A DNA stretch of 64,000 nucleotides from Styela clava (taxonomy: Eukaryota > Chordata > Ascidiacea > Stolidobranchia > Styelidae), in assembly GCF_964204865.1 (NCBI RefSeq), contig NC_135261.1, forward strand, positions 6,944,001 to 7,008,000, written 5' to 3'. Position numbers and translations under genes: made by a program. Positions 35,906-49,435 of the stretch are shown here, piece by piece. A model generated the notes under the pieces. The model was not told the origin of the DNA, ran no database searches, and saw only the letters and a list, made by a program, of their open reading frames with translations. Within the stretch, counting starts at the first letter, position 1; each line of letters opens with the position of its first letter.

Positions 35906-36270
35906 TAAGATATCGAGTATGAGTTATTCAGCTTTTCAAACCATCATATTGGACCATAAAATTAGAGCAGGATAGGCCCAAAAATTCAAATCCAGAATCG
36001 AAATGGTCTGATAGAATTTGGAATTACAAATAAACCAAAAATGTACATCTTTTTATTATCTAAAAACGATTTTCAAACATTTTTAAAGGTATCTATTTGA
36101 AGCATATTCCTTGAAAAAACTTCAAATACAGAATTAATTCATTCCTCTCTCTATTACTCTCTCATAAACATACGAATATAATTTATATCTATAACTTGGC
36201 ATCTATACGCAAATGTACAAGTTTGCTCTCAATTTTTTCGAGTCTTCGTTTTCTAAGGTTGCAAATCTTC

Positions 36271-39200
36271 TTAAGCCAAAATTGAACGGATTTCTTTATG
36301 TATATGGCACAAAAAGTCAACATAAGAAGCACCTCCTCCCATGCCACGATCTTCAACAAGGAAATGTTTAAACCATGGTTCCAATTTGTCTCTCTGGCGA
36401 ATAATGGCAAGCTATGAGAAAGAAAGAAAAGTAATATTATTATATTGATAAAATGGACTTGGAATGCCTGTTCCTTAGAACTGTGAAATCTGAGATATTT
36501 GACTGTTTCTCTAAATTTTGGCCGGTAACTGCCATCTTGAGTAGTACAATGTACAAAGACGGCCAAAATTTATTTCAACACGACTTTTGAGTACATTGTA
36601 CTACTCAAGATGGCGGTTATAATTTTCAACAGGCTCCTTTGAAAACGCTATGGAAAATGTGCTAACAGAACATGGCCGCTTGGAAATGGATGGCTCCCTG
36701 ACCCTTGACCCCATAAAACTCCTCCCTCTATTTTACTATAGCGAAATTTTTTATGCTTATTCAGATTTTTTTTTTGGAGAGTTGTCCATTACAAACTGGC
36801 TCAAAATGCTCACATGCTCAAAACCATCATTTTTATCAAAAATATTTAACCATGTGTCAGTAACAAGTACCAATAGATAATTTTAGGCTAGTTAATCACA
36901 GCGTACTCGTATATTGGTTTGAGCGGTTGAACAAATTACAATTGTAACATCACTGTTGACTCATTTTTGATTGATCATTGTTACGAATATAAACAAGGAA
37001 TTCGATGCTTAGGATAACATTCATAAGATTGCAAACTTTTTAAAATAACTTTTCATTACAGTTATCAAAATGACGAAGTTCCAATTACTTTGAAAATCAA
37101 TTACACACACATTTACAGCGTATTATGACTTTAAAAACAAAACTTTAACTAACACTCTATTTGTATATTTCACATACCTGCGGAAAAACCAATAATAAAA
37201 TTTATATAAAAAATAAATGGACAAATACCTTCATGCGACGAGTTCTTCCGCTTTGTATAAGATCCATCAAATCACGTAATTGTTGAGATGATGGATTGTC
37301 GAATGGGTGAAGATTTCCCTGCGAGTAAAAAATAAAATGCATATATAACCTAGGAATGAACATTTTCGAATACCCGATTTTTTCAAATCGAACCTCGAAT
37401 GCTTGGAAGAGATATTCAATTGTATGTGACTTTTTCATTGTGATGCATCCTAAATAATGATAGTCGCATAAATTACTGAAAACATAGAATTCTTCACTCA
37501 GACAGTACGCTGAGTTGTCACAAAAACTAAAAAAATCATGTTTCATCAATAACTCACTGATAAGAAAATACTGTCAGAATTGTATTGGAAAAAAATAGCC
37601 GTAATAAAAAAAATTGAGAGGCAGACAAAGAAATGCTTCTTTCCTAGAACTTTGTAATAAAGGTATTGTCAATTTGATTATTTCATTACTATTTTCTGTA
37701 TTATTAAATTTAACTTTTTTGGATTTTAGTTCCAGAGAGTCGCAAAAAAATTTTGCCATGGAAGATAGTTTCCACGTCTGACATTTCCAAGGCAAAAATT
37801 GTCTTGAGGAATTTTTCACGGCTGTTATTTCCTCGTACTATGAATACTTACCAAATCAATGTCTATCTGTGCAGTGCTTTGCACTCCGAACACACTCCTA
37901 ACCCATTCAGGGTCAATAGCGTTTCCAATCCACAGGAAGAAACTGAGTCCGTTATCTAGCAGATATGCTTCACTGTCATCCAGGCGTTCTTCTGAACATC
38001 GTACTGGTGTCGGTAGATTAGGAGGCGTAAATTGACGCTAGAAGAAGAATATTGATACAGTTAACCATTACAGATAAGTGAGCAATGGTCAAATATTTAG
38101 TCACAACGATTAAATGACTAACCACGGTGAAGCGGTACTGATAAGGACATAGCTCAGCATGGACAGATGGTGGACTCGCCCAGCAGAATGAAATGTGGAA
38201 GCACACTATGCACGATAAAAGAAAAAAATGTTGAAAATATTGAGCCCCATAAAACTCAAATAAAAGTTGAAACAGAATATAAAAGCATTGGATTTCTGGT
38301 GACTTCTTACGTCCAACTTTAAGAACAGAAAATTTGGAATCAACTGGTCTGACGGATTTTCAAAACAACAATTTTAAAACAAGTGTGTTCACAATAAAAA
38401 AAATAAAACCGTGGAATTTTAGAAATCAGATCTCATAGGAAATTTGGAAACAAATAAAAGTAATAGCCTTCTACAAAACAACAATCTTTAACCACAAAAT
38501 TTCAAAGCAATTGGTGTTTTCATTATGATAGAAAGAAAAAAATTATCAACAAGATGAACAACAATGTAATAATAAAACGATCCATATATATACTTTGTGT
38601 CCGATAAGAACGTCTGCATCTGCAATATGTCTATGATACAGAGACATGAACAATTCAAGATACTACTACATCCTGAACTTAAAAAAATTAATCCAAATCA
38701 GGAAAATGTTTATAGACGTAGTTTCAACTTGTAATTATACAAATAAAACAAAAATAAAGTTCTTGTCCAATATCTTACCACTGGGAAAAGCCTCGGGTAG
38801 AAATACACTTGTGATTCTGCGACATCCATTCCAGTAATAAGCTGACGTAGGTATGCTTTATCATCTGTAGATATTTCATGCGATGAATGAATCGCATCGT
38901 TCTAGAAAAATATATATGGTTCGTAAATCTTACTATATTACCCATTTAGTAGAATAAAAACAATAAACAATATCAGCTAATAAGTGTTACGGCAAGTCTG
39001 GATCCAGAATTCGACATGTTTTTACTGATACCAAAGTGTGTGTTGGTCATGTTTTTTTAAACTTTCCGAAATTGGAAAGTAATCATATTATGCTGAAAAC
39101 AGGATTTCAAACGGTTACCAGTCCAAGTCAAGCAGAGGCGAAGCCAGCAGAGGCTTTCGGAGGTCGTAACCCCCAATGTTTAAAATGCTCTTCGTAAGTG

Positions 39201-42200
39201 TGTTCTACCTTGCTGTTTTACAGTAGCGCACAGGATTCAAACTATCATTTGCGATGCCAAGAGTGTTCCTATTGCTTAGCAAGATGCATCGCCATCAAGG
39301 CCATACGGGGTGGACCATAGGTCTCATTAAATAATGAATTCACCGAGTGAAAATTTAAACGTACATAGTATTTTTCTACGAATACATGGTACTGCAAAAA
39401 CAAAGCATTTAAAAAGAGGTACATTTACCTTCAGTACACTGTTTAGATACACAGGCAGAAGTTTCATACATTCTGGTAAAATGAGTTGTCCAGCAGATGA
39501 CGGAGTAGCACAGTGTTTACGATAAGCTGCAAGTATGTTTGCTACTCTTGTCACCAATTCTTCTCGGATTTTACTTTCTTGATCAGTCAGACCAGCCCTG
39601 AATTGCAAAAAGTAAAATACTATTGAAAACATTGCTGCAAGGTATTCCAACAAAAATTTGAAATTTTTTCCTCTGCCCCGACCATTAAAGGGACGGGGTG
39701 CTTGTGGCAGCGTTGGTTGGAGTTAGTTCGATCTTAGGTTAAAATCCGGTTTCCCCACCTTACCCATGGACCCATATAATAATTGGGTGGAAATATCTCT
39801 AGTTTTATTGAGAATAAAAGACTCTTAACAGTCAGTGGCTCACAGAGACAAATTGGGAGTAAAAGTATGAAAAGATATGACAAAAAATTTAAAATTCATA
39901 AATTTAATTCCAAAAAATAACTACAATAAATTGAAAAGTCATTACATACGTAATCCAACTAAAGGGCATACTGGATTGTTAGGAAGAAAGGACAAAATAA
40001 GAATAAGACTAAAACTTACTTGATGGCTGTTTTGGCAATGTAGTTGATGAGAACATCGGCTTCACAACTTCTGTATAAATCACCTATTTGGTTACAGACA
40101 GCAAGATGAAGATTGTGAACTCGTAGACGACGTTGTCCTCCGACAGAAGTGAACAAAACAGCAACCTAGAAAATATTGAAGCGTATAAAAATAAGAAATG
40201 TTACAGCTTGCTAATTGCTAGTCGTGAAAATTGACTGTTTTCTATCAATTTCTAATTCAATGTTTCCGCATTAGAATTCAGTAATTCGTTTCGAACTTTC
40301 TGTAGAAAATTTAGGCTTCGATTGTCACCATTAAATTCAGAAATTACAACTGAGAGCTGAGACTCCTGAGATTTGAAAGTTTGACTCAGGGTACAGAGAG
40401 AAAAAAAATACAATTCCAGCTCAGACTCCAGTGGAAAATGCAAATGGCTGACTCAGACTATGAGGCATTGCTGACTTGGGTTGTGTAGTAAGAGTTAAGC
40501 ACATTCTTATTGATATTGGAATAAAGAGCCAGAGTAGTTTTTTCAAATTGAACAAATATCGAGTCTGAGCCGACGTAAGAACTTTCTTTTAACTTCGAGT
40601 TAGAGTCAAGATTTTAGTGTGATCAAGTGATCTCGTTATCTAAGAACAAAATCAAACATATTTTACAGACCATAAGGCGCACTGTCAATAAATTGATTAG
40701 ATCAGGTTCTTATTCATTCACAGGGTACATCGGTTTATAAAACGATACCAGACTGGCTTTGAGTGTAGTTAATTAGGCATGAAGCACTACCTGATCCATA
40801 TATTCCGTGCACCGGCTTAAAAGGCGCACAATGTATTTTTTAGAAAAAATATTTAGGTCTTATGATCTGTAAATTACAGTAATTAAAATAATAGCAAATA
40901 ATAAATACTTGAACAAAAGCTCCCAAATCTTCACTTATTTTGTCGTCATGTTTTATTTCAACGCAGATAGCTTTGTCACAATCCAATCCAGCTAATTCAA
41001 CATCGGTAGTATTAGACATACTCAAAGCTCCAACAAAGTTTACAGCACGTATACCTGATTACAAGAAAAAAAGAATCCTTTTTACTGAAAACCTGAAATG
41101 AAAAGCTTTTTTAGAACAAGAAGCCAGAAGTTCCCAAGCTTTTCAACCTTACATCGCATTGACAGGAAAATCTTGATTTTTTTAATAACAAATTCTAACT
41201 AAGAAAAGTTTGTACATCATCGCCGAATGGTCAATACTATGGTCATACTTTCAGAAAAATGTTAATTTCAAAATGTAAAAAAAATTCTCTTCATAAAACT
41301 TTCAAGAGATTTTTAATTTTTCTTTAACACTTTCACCCTGATAAGACTCTGCATCCGTAAGGACATCGTGTATGACAACCAATCACAGACTGTTATCACT
41401 GTCATAGCGTACTGAGCGGGCCTTTTCGTGTGTGCGCTTTTATCTTGAGGCATGGTTTGAATTGTAGCTGTTGGAATTAAGTTAGCATAATGTCATTTCG
41501 TCTTAGTGCAATAGAGTTTTGCACATGTAAGCCGGCCCCTTAGTTTTTTGGGTATTAAATGGCTGATATGCATGGATATACGGTAGGTAGGCAAGGAGAC
41601 ACGGAATGTTGAAAGTCACTGGAAGGGGACTTTGGACCATAAAAATTTGAAATCCACTAATATTGCCAAATGAACATTCGCAAGCATATTCAGTCAACTT
41701 GGACACAGACTCAATTGTTATTATTGAAGTTCCTTCTTTCAAATTACATTCTTTGAACGATATTGTTAATTGAGAATTTCTAACTTCATAGTTCTAGAAA
41801 ATAGATAATACTTACCAGCACTGGTTCTTACTCTCAATATAGCGTCGAAAACAATATCACGTTCAATATCGTAAGCAAGATTCTTTATAAATCGTTCACC
41901 GTCAACTTCTGGTCGGAAGAAATTATACCTGAAGAAAAAAGAATAATTTAATTAGTTTCAGTAAATAAATTTTAATTAAGCATGAACCATAGATGAACTG
42001 AACTTCAGTAATTTAAATAATGTTATGGTATATTACATGGAATAAAAACATTCATTTTTTAACATAAATCTAAAATATCCCTTATGGTGCACAATATTTT
42101 AGTCTGAATTAGGCATCAACATGCATAGTCAAATAAAAAGCTGTCCACTGTCCAAAAGTTCTCAGCTAAGAATGTAAAAAAGAATTTGGTCAATGATTAA

Positions 42201-45200
42201 AATAATCTGCTTGTGAAGAGCCTTGTATACAGCAACTCCTACAAATCCAGAATCAAAAGCTTCACCATACTTGAATATATCACCGCCGGTTGCCTGGGCA
42301 ACCTGTCCAATGGTAGCAATGTCGATGTATTGGTTTGGGAACAAAAATAGATCGACGCAACATGCTTGGGCCACACATTCTTTCGCTAAATTGCTGTACA
42401 CATTACCAGCTGGAGAAAATAGAACCTGAAAAAAGAAAGTAGTTACAAAATAAAATAAATTGTTTATATTTAATGCTGTTTTAACTGTGCTAACTGTGCC
42501 ATTTAATGCTAATTTAACTGTTTTTTTTGTTGTTAAAGTAGCAGAACTAATTTTGAAGACAATTTTCTGGATTCGCTCTCTCCCCTTTGGTGCCGTTAGC
42601 ATGTGCTTATATTGCTTATTGATTAATCCAGTCCTATCAACAGTACTCCTGTTTTGAAAGGTTTCAACATTATTAGCCTTTACCTTTGCTTTGTCAGTTC
42701 CAATCAACTTCCTGTCATCTCGAGTTTTCAATTTTCCTGGAGCTTCAGCAGTAGGCAGCGACGTCAAAAACAAAAATAATTTTCCAGGACATTTAGCAGA
42801 CTGGAAAAAGAGAATACACTGTGACCATGTGTATACGGAATTAGTGCATAATCCAGGGCAGTGAAATCAGGGAAAACTGGCACTCAATTCAACGGCTCAA
42901 CTCCAAGTCGGGCGCTCCAGAAGTGTGTGTATCAATATGGGGGAAACTAATTTTGTTCGCCCGTTATACATCAAGTTGTGTGAAGGGATTGAAGCCTATG
43001 GGCAGGGGGTATATTCACATGGCTATCACAGACAGTCTCGAACTCGTAATAGAACTAAAACAAGGAAAATCAGAATAAAATTATGGCCTAACCCTAACCT
43101 GATACAAACACTACGAAGTATCCCAGATTGAGGAAAATTCTGATTTCAATTTCAAATGCTGAGAAGACAGAATTTTGATAGCAAGCTTTTATTGAGAATG
43201 GATCATCAACTTAATGCGACTATTTTTATTTTGATTGACAGACAATTTGTATTCTGAATTTACGAGATAGAGATATCAAAATTTTGACTACGGTTCTGAC
43301 TCGTGAATCCAAAGAGATTTGAAATTTTGCTCGAATCCAAACGTCAACGAAAATATGTCAAACTTTTGATACAACAGCCCTAATTAATACCTAGATCATG
43401 GGCTGGTATCTATCAGTGGATTTATTCGTACCCACGTACCCCAATTAATAAAAACATATAGCATAAAATATGCCTAATTTTCCAATATTTAAAAGTATGC
43501 CAAAATACACAACAGTACTTCGCACTCGAAAAATATGCCAATTAATGCCCCACCCAGCCAGAAAAACTCCATTTAGAGAAATTTTTAGTGGATTCTTTGT
43601 ATAATGTCTTATTCTAGACTCGTTTCCAAATTCTCTAGGTAGAATTTTCTGGACACCCACACAACAAACAACGATTGTAATGAATAAACAATGGGAAAAT
43701 TCACACCTTCAAGGCCTGCACAGCAGCTTGTATAACAGGTGCTAAGACAACTTCTGTATCTCTGGTGTCAGCAAACATTTCAGGTATTTGATCAAGTAGA
43801 CTGTTTATAACATGTCTGTGTGAAAAAAATGGGAAAATTTAAACAAAATCTAGTAAAGTTCATTTTAAGGGAAAAGTATTTTAATTTTCTTAAGTTTCTA
43901 AAAATTTTATTTTCAAAGAATAATTTAAATTAAACATCCATAATATCTGAATATGTAGTGATCATTTTATTTCATTTCCTGAGCACAGGTTTAAAAAGTA
44001 ATTATTAGAAAATAGACAGATAGAATTTTCAAAAATGAAACTAAAAAAAAAGGATTTGCTACCAAAGCCAAAGCTATCATACCCCCAACTCCTAAGGCAG
44101 GGGGGTGCAACATGTGGCCCGCGGGCAAAATGCGGCTCACAAGAAGACATTGCACGGCCCCGAAATGAGTTTTCAATTTAGATTAATCTGGTACATGCAA
44201 GTAATTTCAAGCCTATTATCTGAGACTAATATTTGATCTATGCATATGATGTTACAATTACAATGCCCTAATTTTTGAATCGAACTAGAGAGCCATGTTA
44301 AATAAAGATGCAGCCAACGGTTTCACCGAGTTATTTGTATCTGGCCCTCCTGTGTTATAGGTTGCACACCCCTGGTTAGGCGTTTTCCGGTAACTAATTT
44401 TTGAAGCAATAATCAACTCTGACCTTGATTCTTTCACACTGACAAGGAATCCATCTTGAAGAGGAACAAATACATCAGACACATCAGAGACAACAAGCAT
44501 TTGTGGCTGTGCAAGAGTGCTCTGAAAAAAAATGACCAAAATATATAGATATATCAGGTAACTAAAATAGTTGATACGTTGATTACATTTTGAGTGTTTG
44601 AAGACAAAAGGGCAAATGTTGAAATTTTGAAACAATGGATTTGAAAAATTATAAAGAAAACGTCGATTTTTAGCTGGTTTTCTACTCAAAATTTGAAGCC
44701 ATATTCACTGAAGTATACTATTTGAACGAAAATTGAGAAATGTTCAAAACCCCAAAATTTATTCTTTCCACATTTCCCTAAATTGCCCTTCTGTGTTCAA
44801 GACTCGATTTCCCATATAAAGTATATTTTAGCTATTGAAAAAACAATTATTTTGTTATAGACAATTTCAAAGGAATAAGTAAATCTACTTTTTCGTCAAA
44901 ACTTTTTTCGAATTCACCCAGATTATTACTGCTTTATGTATGTTCCTAAAAAAGCTGAAAATATCATATTTTTAACGATAGTAAATAAATTCAGCAATCT
45001 TAATTTATATATAATTTAATAAAAAGAAATACCTCACACCGACTGAGAAACAGTATAATTTTTGCTACAGAAAGACCAAATATTTTTAATAAGTTACCTT
45101 CAAATTATAAAAATGAAGACTGTTATTATAAGTGAAGAAAGCGACACGAATGCTCGTCTCTTCTGCTCCTACATCACATGGTAAATTATCCAGCAGATCT

Positions 45201-48200
45201 TTTATTCTGTTGCATAGAAGTTCCACCAATCCACATTTAATTGCATTATATGAAACATCAATAGCAAATATATAGGCAGGAGGATTTGGAAATTCATCAT
45301 TCTGAAACAGTGATACATTGTTAATTTAAATAAGCAAATTGCAAAAGTTGTTAAAATGTTCGAGCGAAGAATATAGGCTAGGATTTGCATATTTGACCCG
45401 GGTTAGAGAAAATGCGATAATACAGCTTAATCATAAGGCGAATATGGCGTCCAGATGGGATTAGCTTTTGTTTCAGATGTTTGATGGTGGAGGAAGCTCA
45501 AACCGAACAGTGATTATGTGAACTACTCTACAGCGGTGAGGAGTCCCAGCAATTTTATCCACATAATTATGCCCACAGGATTTGAACCTACGTACGGTAA
45601 TCGGGTGCCTTGGCAAGCATATTCATAACCAATATAAATACGTACACCTTACCCTGCAGTAATCTTTTGTCGTGATAAATTCATATGATCCTCGACAAAG
45701 TTCAGGTCTTTGATATTTATCTACTCTTTGATTCATATGATCAACGTGATCGAAAAAATGATGTGGAGTCTGAGAAAGAAAAAATGAATCGATAATTATT
45801 GAGAAAGTATAAATAAATACATTGACTTGTCGTACAATCGGTTTTTAAGAAAAGAAAATCATTTCAATGAGTCTCAATGTTCCGTAAAATACAGTAATCA
45901 AATTGATGGTATCACAATGATAAACTAAAGATTTAATTAATTTATATGTGTGTATATATCAGCATTGTCAAAAATGCCAGTATTATTTTTTTTATATGGA
46001 AATAGTAATGCTTAGCGATTGAAACTGCATAAATCACACTAAGGAAACTATCATCAACATCATTAAATCTGATTAGTAACACATACATCAGTTACAGCGC
46101 TGCACATGACACATTGAAATCTTCTGCCTCCATCATGAAATTTAAATTGTGGACACATGTATGCTTTACATCTCTTGCAACGAATTGGTCCTTCAGGTCC
46201 AGGGTTAACAATGAGAGCAGGTGCTTCTCCTTGTGGTAGTTTGGCCATTGCTTTAATTGATAGTGCCATAGGTACCTGTTATCAGAAGTTAATTTATTCA
46301 AAATCGCAGTCTTTGAAAATTTTGATTTAAATGAAACTTATTATTTCATAGTCAAGTTCTAGTAGAAAATAACATACAATATCACAAAAAAAGGTTTCTC
46401 TCCAATAAGCGAGGCACAAATAACCGAAGCTTGTTATGAAGTGGTAGTGCCCTAGGTATGTAAAATAGTGGTTTCCAAATGAGGTTCTGCTGCACCCTAG
46501 AGTTCTGCCAGTACAGCCCAGGGATTCCCCAAATTTACAATCAAATCCAAGAGTCTATATTATGATGTGTTTATTATTTAAATATATTCAAATACTATGG
46601 TTTGCCACTATTAATAAACTTGCTACACATTAAAAGATTTTGCTATCCAGTATTAGGTTTGCTTTTATATATATTTATAGTTTATATATTTCAGACAATA
46701 CAAGACAATTAAGCTATTGCACAGGACTTCCTTGACACTCTGGAATGTTTCGCTGAGGTTCCGCTCCATCAAAAAGGTTGAAAACCACCAATGTATAAGA
46801 ATGTTTACAAAAGTATAAAAAATGAAAGCAGAGAAAGTCTGGTGACATATCTACCTGGCATGTTTTTGCAATGTCGGATGTAGCAGGAAGATTGTAGGTA
46901 GCACATCTTATATATCGTGGACTGGCACTTCCACAATCTTCAGCGACGAATTTACTAGTAACGAGAGGCGGAACCAATCCTGGGTTATCAGTGCGGAAAG
47001 GTTCTGTAGATTTTGCTTGATCTGCACTTAAGACCTGTGGTGGGAATATATAAAAGTAATGTTATATTCGACGCACTGGTAAACTAATATTATTAGAGAA
47101 CGAATCATGCCTTTCTTGATGAAATAACGAACACTGCGAGGCAATATTTCGTCGATGGGTTTACAGTTTGTACACCAATATAAGCCAACTATATTTGATA
47201 TTATTTTTGAATTCAGTCTTGCAGATTTACAATAGTCATAAAAGACCAAATATGACAGTTGATTGTGGATATAACATCAATCATTCAAGCCAAGTTTTAC
47301 CAAGACAGAATGTACAATACATGTTACATACCTGAATAGGACTTGGCATTGCATCTGGATCCAACCTTCTGGGCTGAGGTGCCTGAGATCCATATTGACC
47401 TGAACAAAATAAAAATAAAACATTTTCAGCAAAGATTGACGTCAGCGGAGTTTAGAACATGAAAAGGTGATTTTGGATAGTCTTAATAGATTCATTTTGT
47501 ACGTATTTTTCACACAAAAAAACAGTTGTATACTTAAAATCAACATCTTTTGAATAGAATTGATTTGAAAAAAATGACTGTTCTAATTTTAAGACTTAAC
47601 CTTTAAAATCTTCAAAAACAACCCTATTTTTTAGTTATCATAATGCAGCTTTTGAATCATTTCTAAGACACATAAAATCATAAAATCACAATTAGGTAAA
47701 AGATCAAATGGCAATCTGAAAAGAAAACTGACAAAGGATATACCTGAACCTGGAGGCTGCATTCTTCCATCCATTTGAGGACCTGATCCACCCATCATTC
47801 CTGGTGGCTGAACCATTTGTGGTCCAGGAGGTTGACCCATAATGCCAGGTGGCTGAGCCATGCCAGGACCAAGCGGTTGACCCATTTTTTGATTTGATGT
47901 TGGAGGTAACATACCTGGTCCCAGGTGCCCCATACCAGGTGCTGGAGGTTGACCCATATTTGGGCCAGGGGGCCCCATTCGAGAGACTGGTGGTTGACCC
48001 ATACCGGGCCCTGGCGGCCCCATGCTCGATACTGGTGGTTGACCCATTCCAGGTCCAGGTTGACCCATTCCAGGTCCAGGTGGAACCATTCCAGGTCCAG
48101 GTGGCCCCATACTTGATACGGGTGGTTGTCCCATCCTTGGGGCAATACCACCCATACCAGAAGAAGGTGGTGGGATCATACCGGGACCTGGTCCTCTATT

Positions 48201-49435
48201 CATTGTTGGGGGCTGAGAGTAGTTAGGTGCATGAGGTCCCGATGGAGGGCCTTGAACGTATGAAGTCGGTGGATTTCTGTTTGGTTGTATAGGTGGAGCC
48301 CCGTATTGAGGTTGCGGTTGGTACTGTGATGTATGATTGTATGTTGTTCCAGATGGGCCAGACATAGGTGGAGCATTACCATAGGAGCTTGGTGGATGAT
48401 GACTGTTCTGAGTGGAGGTCTAAATATGAAGATGATAATTTCAGTATATATGGTCATTTTAAACAGATTTTCATATTATTAGGATTTCTTCATTAGTCCA
48501 TTCAATTGAAAATTATTACAGAACTTTTTAACCAGAAGTACACACACCCCAGAGAAGTGTGGGTGAAGCCTTTATAATAGAAAACGAATTTTATAGATCC
48601 AAAAAAAAAAAAACTTTACAATCTTTAACCACTGAAATTAACAGGAGGAGCGATTTTTTCACAACAACAAGAACAAAAATACAAACTGACAAAACGATCC
48701 TTAGGTCCACTTCGTGTTCAATAAAACAGCACTGCGAGTCAGGTACATGTCTTAGAAATACTTCATTATATGTAAATAGTAATGAATAGTCAAGTTACAA
48801 GAAACACTTACTGGCATAGGAGCATTATGGTCGTTTAGTTGAACATTTCGCATTTGATTTTCAATCGGAGGTTGCTGGGGAAACTGACTTTTTGCATTGT
48901 ATACATTTTGTGAATTCATCATCATATTACCATCAGGTCCTGGGCGACCTACCGAACAAAGTTAATAACAAATGAAACAAAGTATCGGCGTAGATGGCTT
49001 TCTTTATAGAAAAATCAATTCTTTTTTGAAAACTTCAATGAAAAATTCCTTTAAATTGATAACAAATTTCTTTTCATAAAATGTCATGCTTAAGTTACCG
49101 TAAATATTATTGGGAATGAAGTAACAATCATACATATCTTTTCATACTTTATTGAGAACAGAAAAAACTAACATAAGTGATGTGTTGAGTATGAACGTAA
49201 ATAAATACCTGGCGGGTTCATCATGGGTTGCCCATGCACACCAGAGTAAGGTGGAACACCAGCTGAGACAGGCGGCATCATCCTGAACAGTAAAAAACAT
49301 AGAATAAATAAACTGAATAATTATCTAAAATAAGATTTGGATTAATTAATTAAATTAAGTTGAATAAAGATTTACATACCTGGCTGATCCGTATTGTTGT
49401 GATCCATTATACATCTTTCCATCGTATCCATTCAT
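36271..49435 (-). CDS. SEC24C: COPII coat adaptor SEC24, C/D type (21 exons, complete, 1097 aa)
   Basis: Minus-strand exons: 49380-49435, 49209-49282, 48812-48948, 47744-48419, 47332-47399, 46855-47034, 46087-46275, 45653-45769, 45098-45301, 44424-44521, 43707-43815, 42684-42800, 42271-42425, 41816-41928, 40909-41054, 40020-40165, 39429-39597, 38779-38901, 37852-38037, 37229-37318, 36271-36411; 3294 nt, all phases compatible. Residues 1-314 are Pro/Gly/Gln/Met-rich. A zinc finger C-x2-C-x18-C-x2-C lies at about 430-455. Trunk and helical domains follow ([51 protein letters not shown]), then a gelsolin-like C-terminus ending in [22 protein letters not shown]24 pairs with SEC23 on ER exit sites and selects cargo. 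[13 protein letters not shown] and the length (human SEC24C is about 1094 aa) favour the C/D class; C versus D cannot be decided. Poly(A) signal at 36057-36052. Confidence 0.96.
36527..36618. repeat. Hairpin upstream of the SEC24 last exon
   Basis: Arms 36527-36554 (AACTGCCATCTTGAGTAGTA...) and 36591-36618 are reverse complements over 28 nt with one mismatch. The right arm contains CAAGATGGCGGTT, like the palindromic MITE family. It lies in SEC24 intron 20. Confidence 0.75.
37355..37530 (-). repeat. TTCGAATA-family repeat in SEC24 intron 19
   Basis: GAATGAACATTTTCGAATACCCGAT, CAAATCGAACCTCGAATGCTTGGAAGAGATA and CACTCAGACAGTACGCTGAGT match the repeat at 19480-19690 in the same order. No coding content. 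Confidence 0.55.
38395..38640 (-). repeat. TTGGACAC-family element, reverse, partial
   Basis: AACCACAAAATTTCAAAGCAATTGGTG, AACAAGATGAACAACAATGTAATAATAAAACGATCCATATATATACTTTGTGTCC is the reverse of the family's left part. It lies in SEC24 intron 18. Confidence 0.55.
40660..40890. mobile_element. GTGCGCCT-end MITE in SEC24 intron 15
   Basis: Starts TATTTTACAGACCATAAGGCGCACTGTC and ends TAGGTCTTATGATCTGTAAATTA. The interior GCATGAAGCACTACCTGATCCATATATTCCGTGCACCGG matches the copy at 16745-16975. It ends just 3' of exon 15 on the minus strand. Confidence 0.68.
42911..43124. mobile_element. Palindromic telomere-like MITE, copy 4
   Basis: GGCGCTCCAGAAGTGTGTG at the left; CACAGACAGTCTCGAACTCGTAATAGAACTAAAA and TTATGGCCTAACCCTAACCTGATAC at the right. 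The left half has diverged more than in copies 1 and 2. In SEC24 intron 11. Confidence 0.7.
44098..44374. mobile_element. hAT MITE in SEC24 intron 10
   Basis: CAGGGGGGTGCAACATGTGGCCCGCGGGC at one end and GGTTGCACACCCCTG at the other, with CTGGCCCTCC inside the right end. This is the same class as the element at 54511-54815 (CAGGGGTGTGCAACGT...TGTTGCACACCCTTG). Non-coding. Confidence 0.75.
45405..45640 (-). repeat. SINE, reverse, near complete
   Basis: Contains GGATTAGCTTTTGTTTCAGATG, GATGGTGGAGGAAGCTCAAACCGA-CAGTGATTATGTGAACTACTCTACAGCGGTGAGGAGTCC and GGATTTGAACCTACGTACGGTAATC, a reversed B-box. In SEC24 intron 8. Confidence 0.65.
46469..46792. mobile_element. Probable hAT MITE in SEC24 intron 6
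   Basis: Left GTGGTTTCCAAATGAGGTTCTGCTGCACCC, right GGTTCCGCTCCATCAAAAAGGTTGAAAACCACC; the ends are inverted (GTGGTTT / AAACCAC, AGGTTC / GGTTCCG). It is about 320 bp, non-coding. Confidence 0.6.
47750..48240 (-). repeat. In-frame GPGM/QPPG repeat in SEC24 exon 4
   Basis: Exon 4 encodes many short units of the type [15 protein letters not shown] and [15 protein letters not shown]. Tandem nucleotide copies such as CCATTCCAGGTCCAGGTGG/TTGACC are adjacent at 48040-48115. It makes up much of the disordered N-terminus of SEC24. Long open frames on the other strand and in other frames here are shadows of this repeat. Confidence 0.85.
48540..48740 (-). repeat. TTGGACAC-family element, reverse, partial
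   Basis: ATCTTTAACCACTGAAATTAACAGGAGGAGCGATTTTTTCACAACAACAAGAAC and GACAAAACGATCCTTAGGTCCACTTCGTGTTCAA match the reversed left half of the family. In SEC24 intron 3. Confidence 0.55.

Larger units (their letters stand above)
32335..36270. other. Convergent 3' intergenic region rich in palindromes
   Basis: Lies between the stop codons of PPP4R4 (plus) and SEC24 (minus), so it holds both 3' UTRs and terminators. A SEC24 poly(A) signal AATAAA (minus) is at 36057-36052. The rest holds a short palindromic MITE, a hAT MITE, a 230-bp palindrome, a smaller hairpin and a three-unit tandem repeat. No exon is apparent. Confidence 0.65.

Noticed and set aside
47849..48226. Plus-strand ORF of 125 aa, rich in Val, Pro and Gln
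   Set aside because: Complement of the SEC24 Pro/Gly repeat exon; the repeat gives long frames in several readings.
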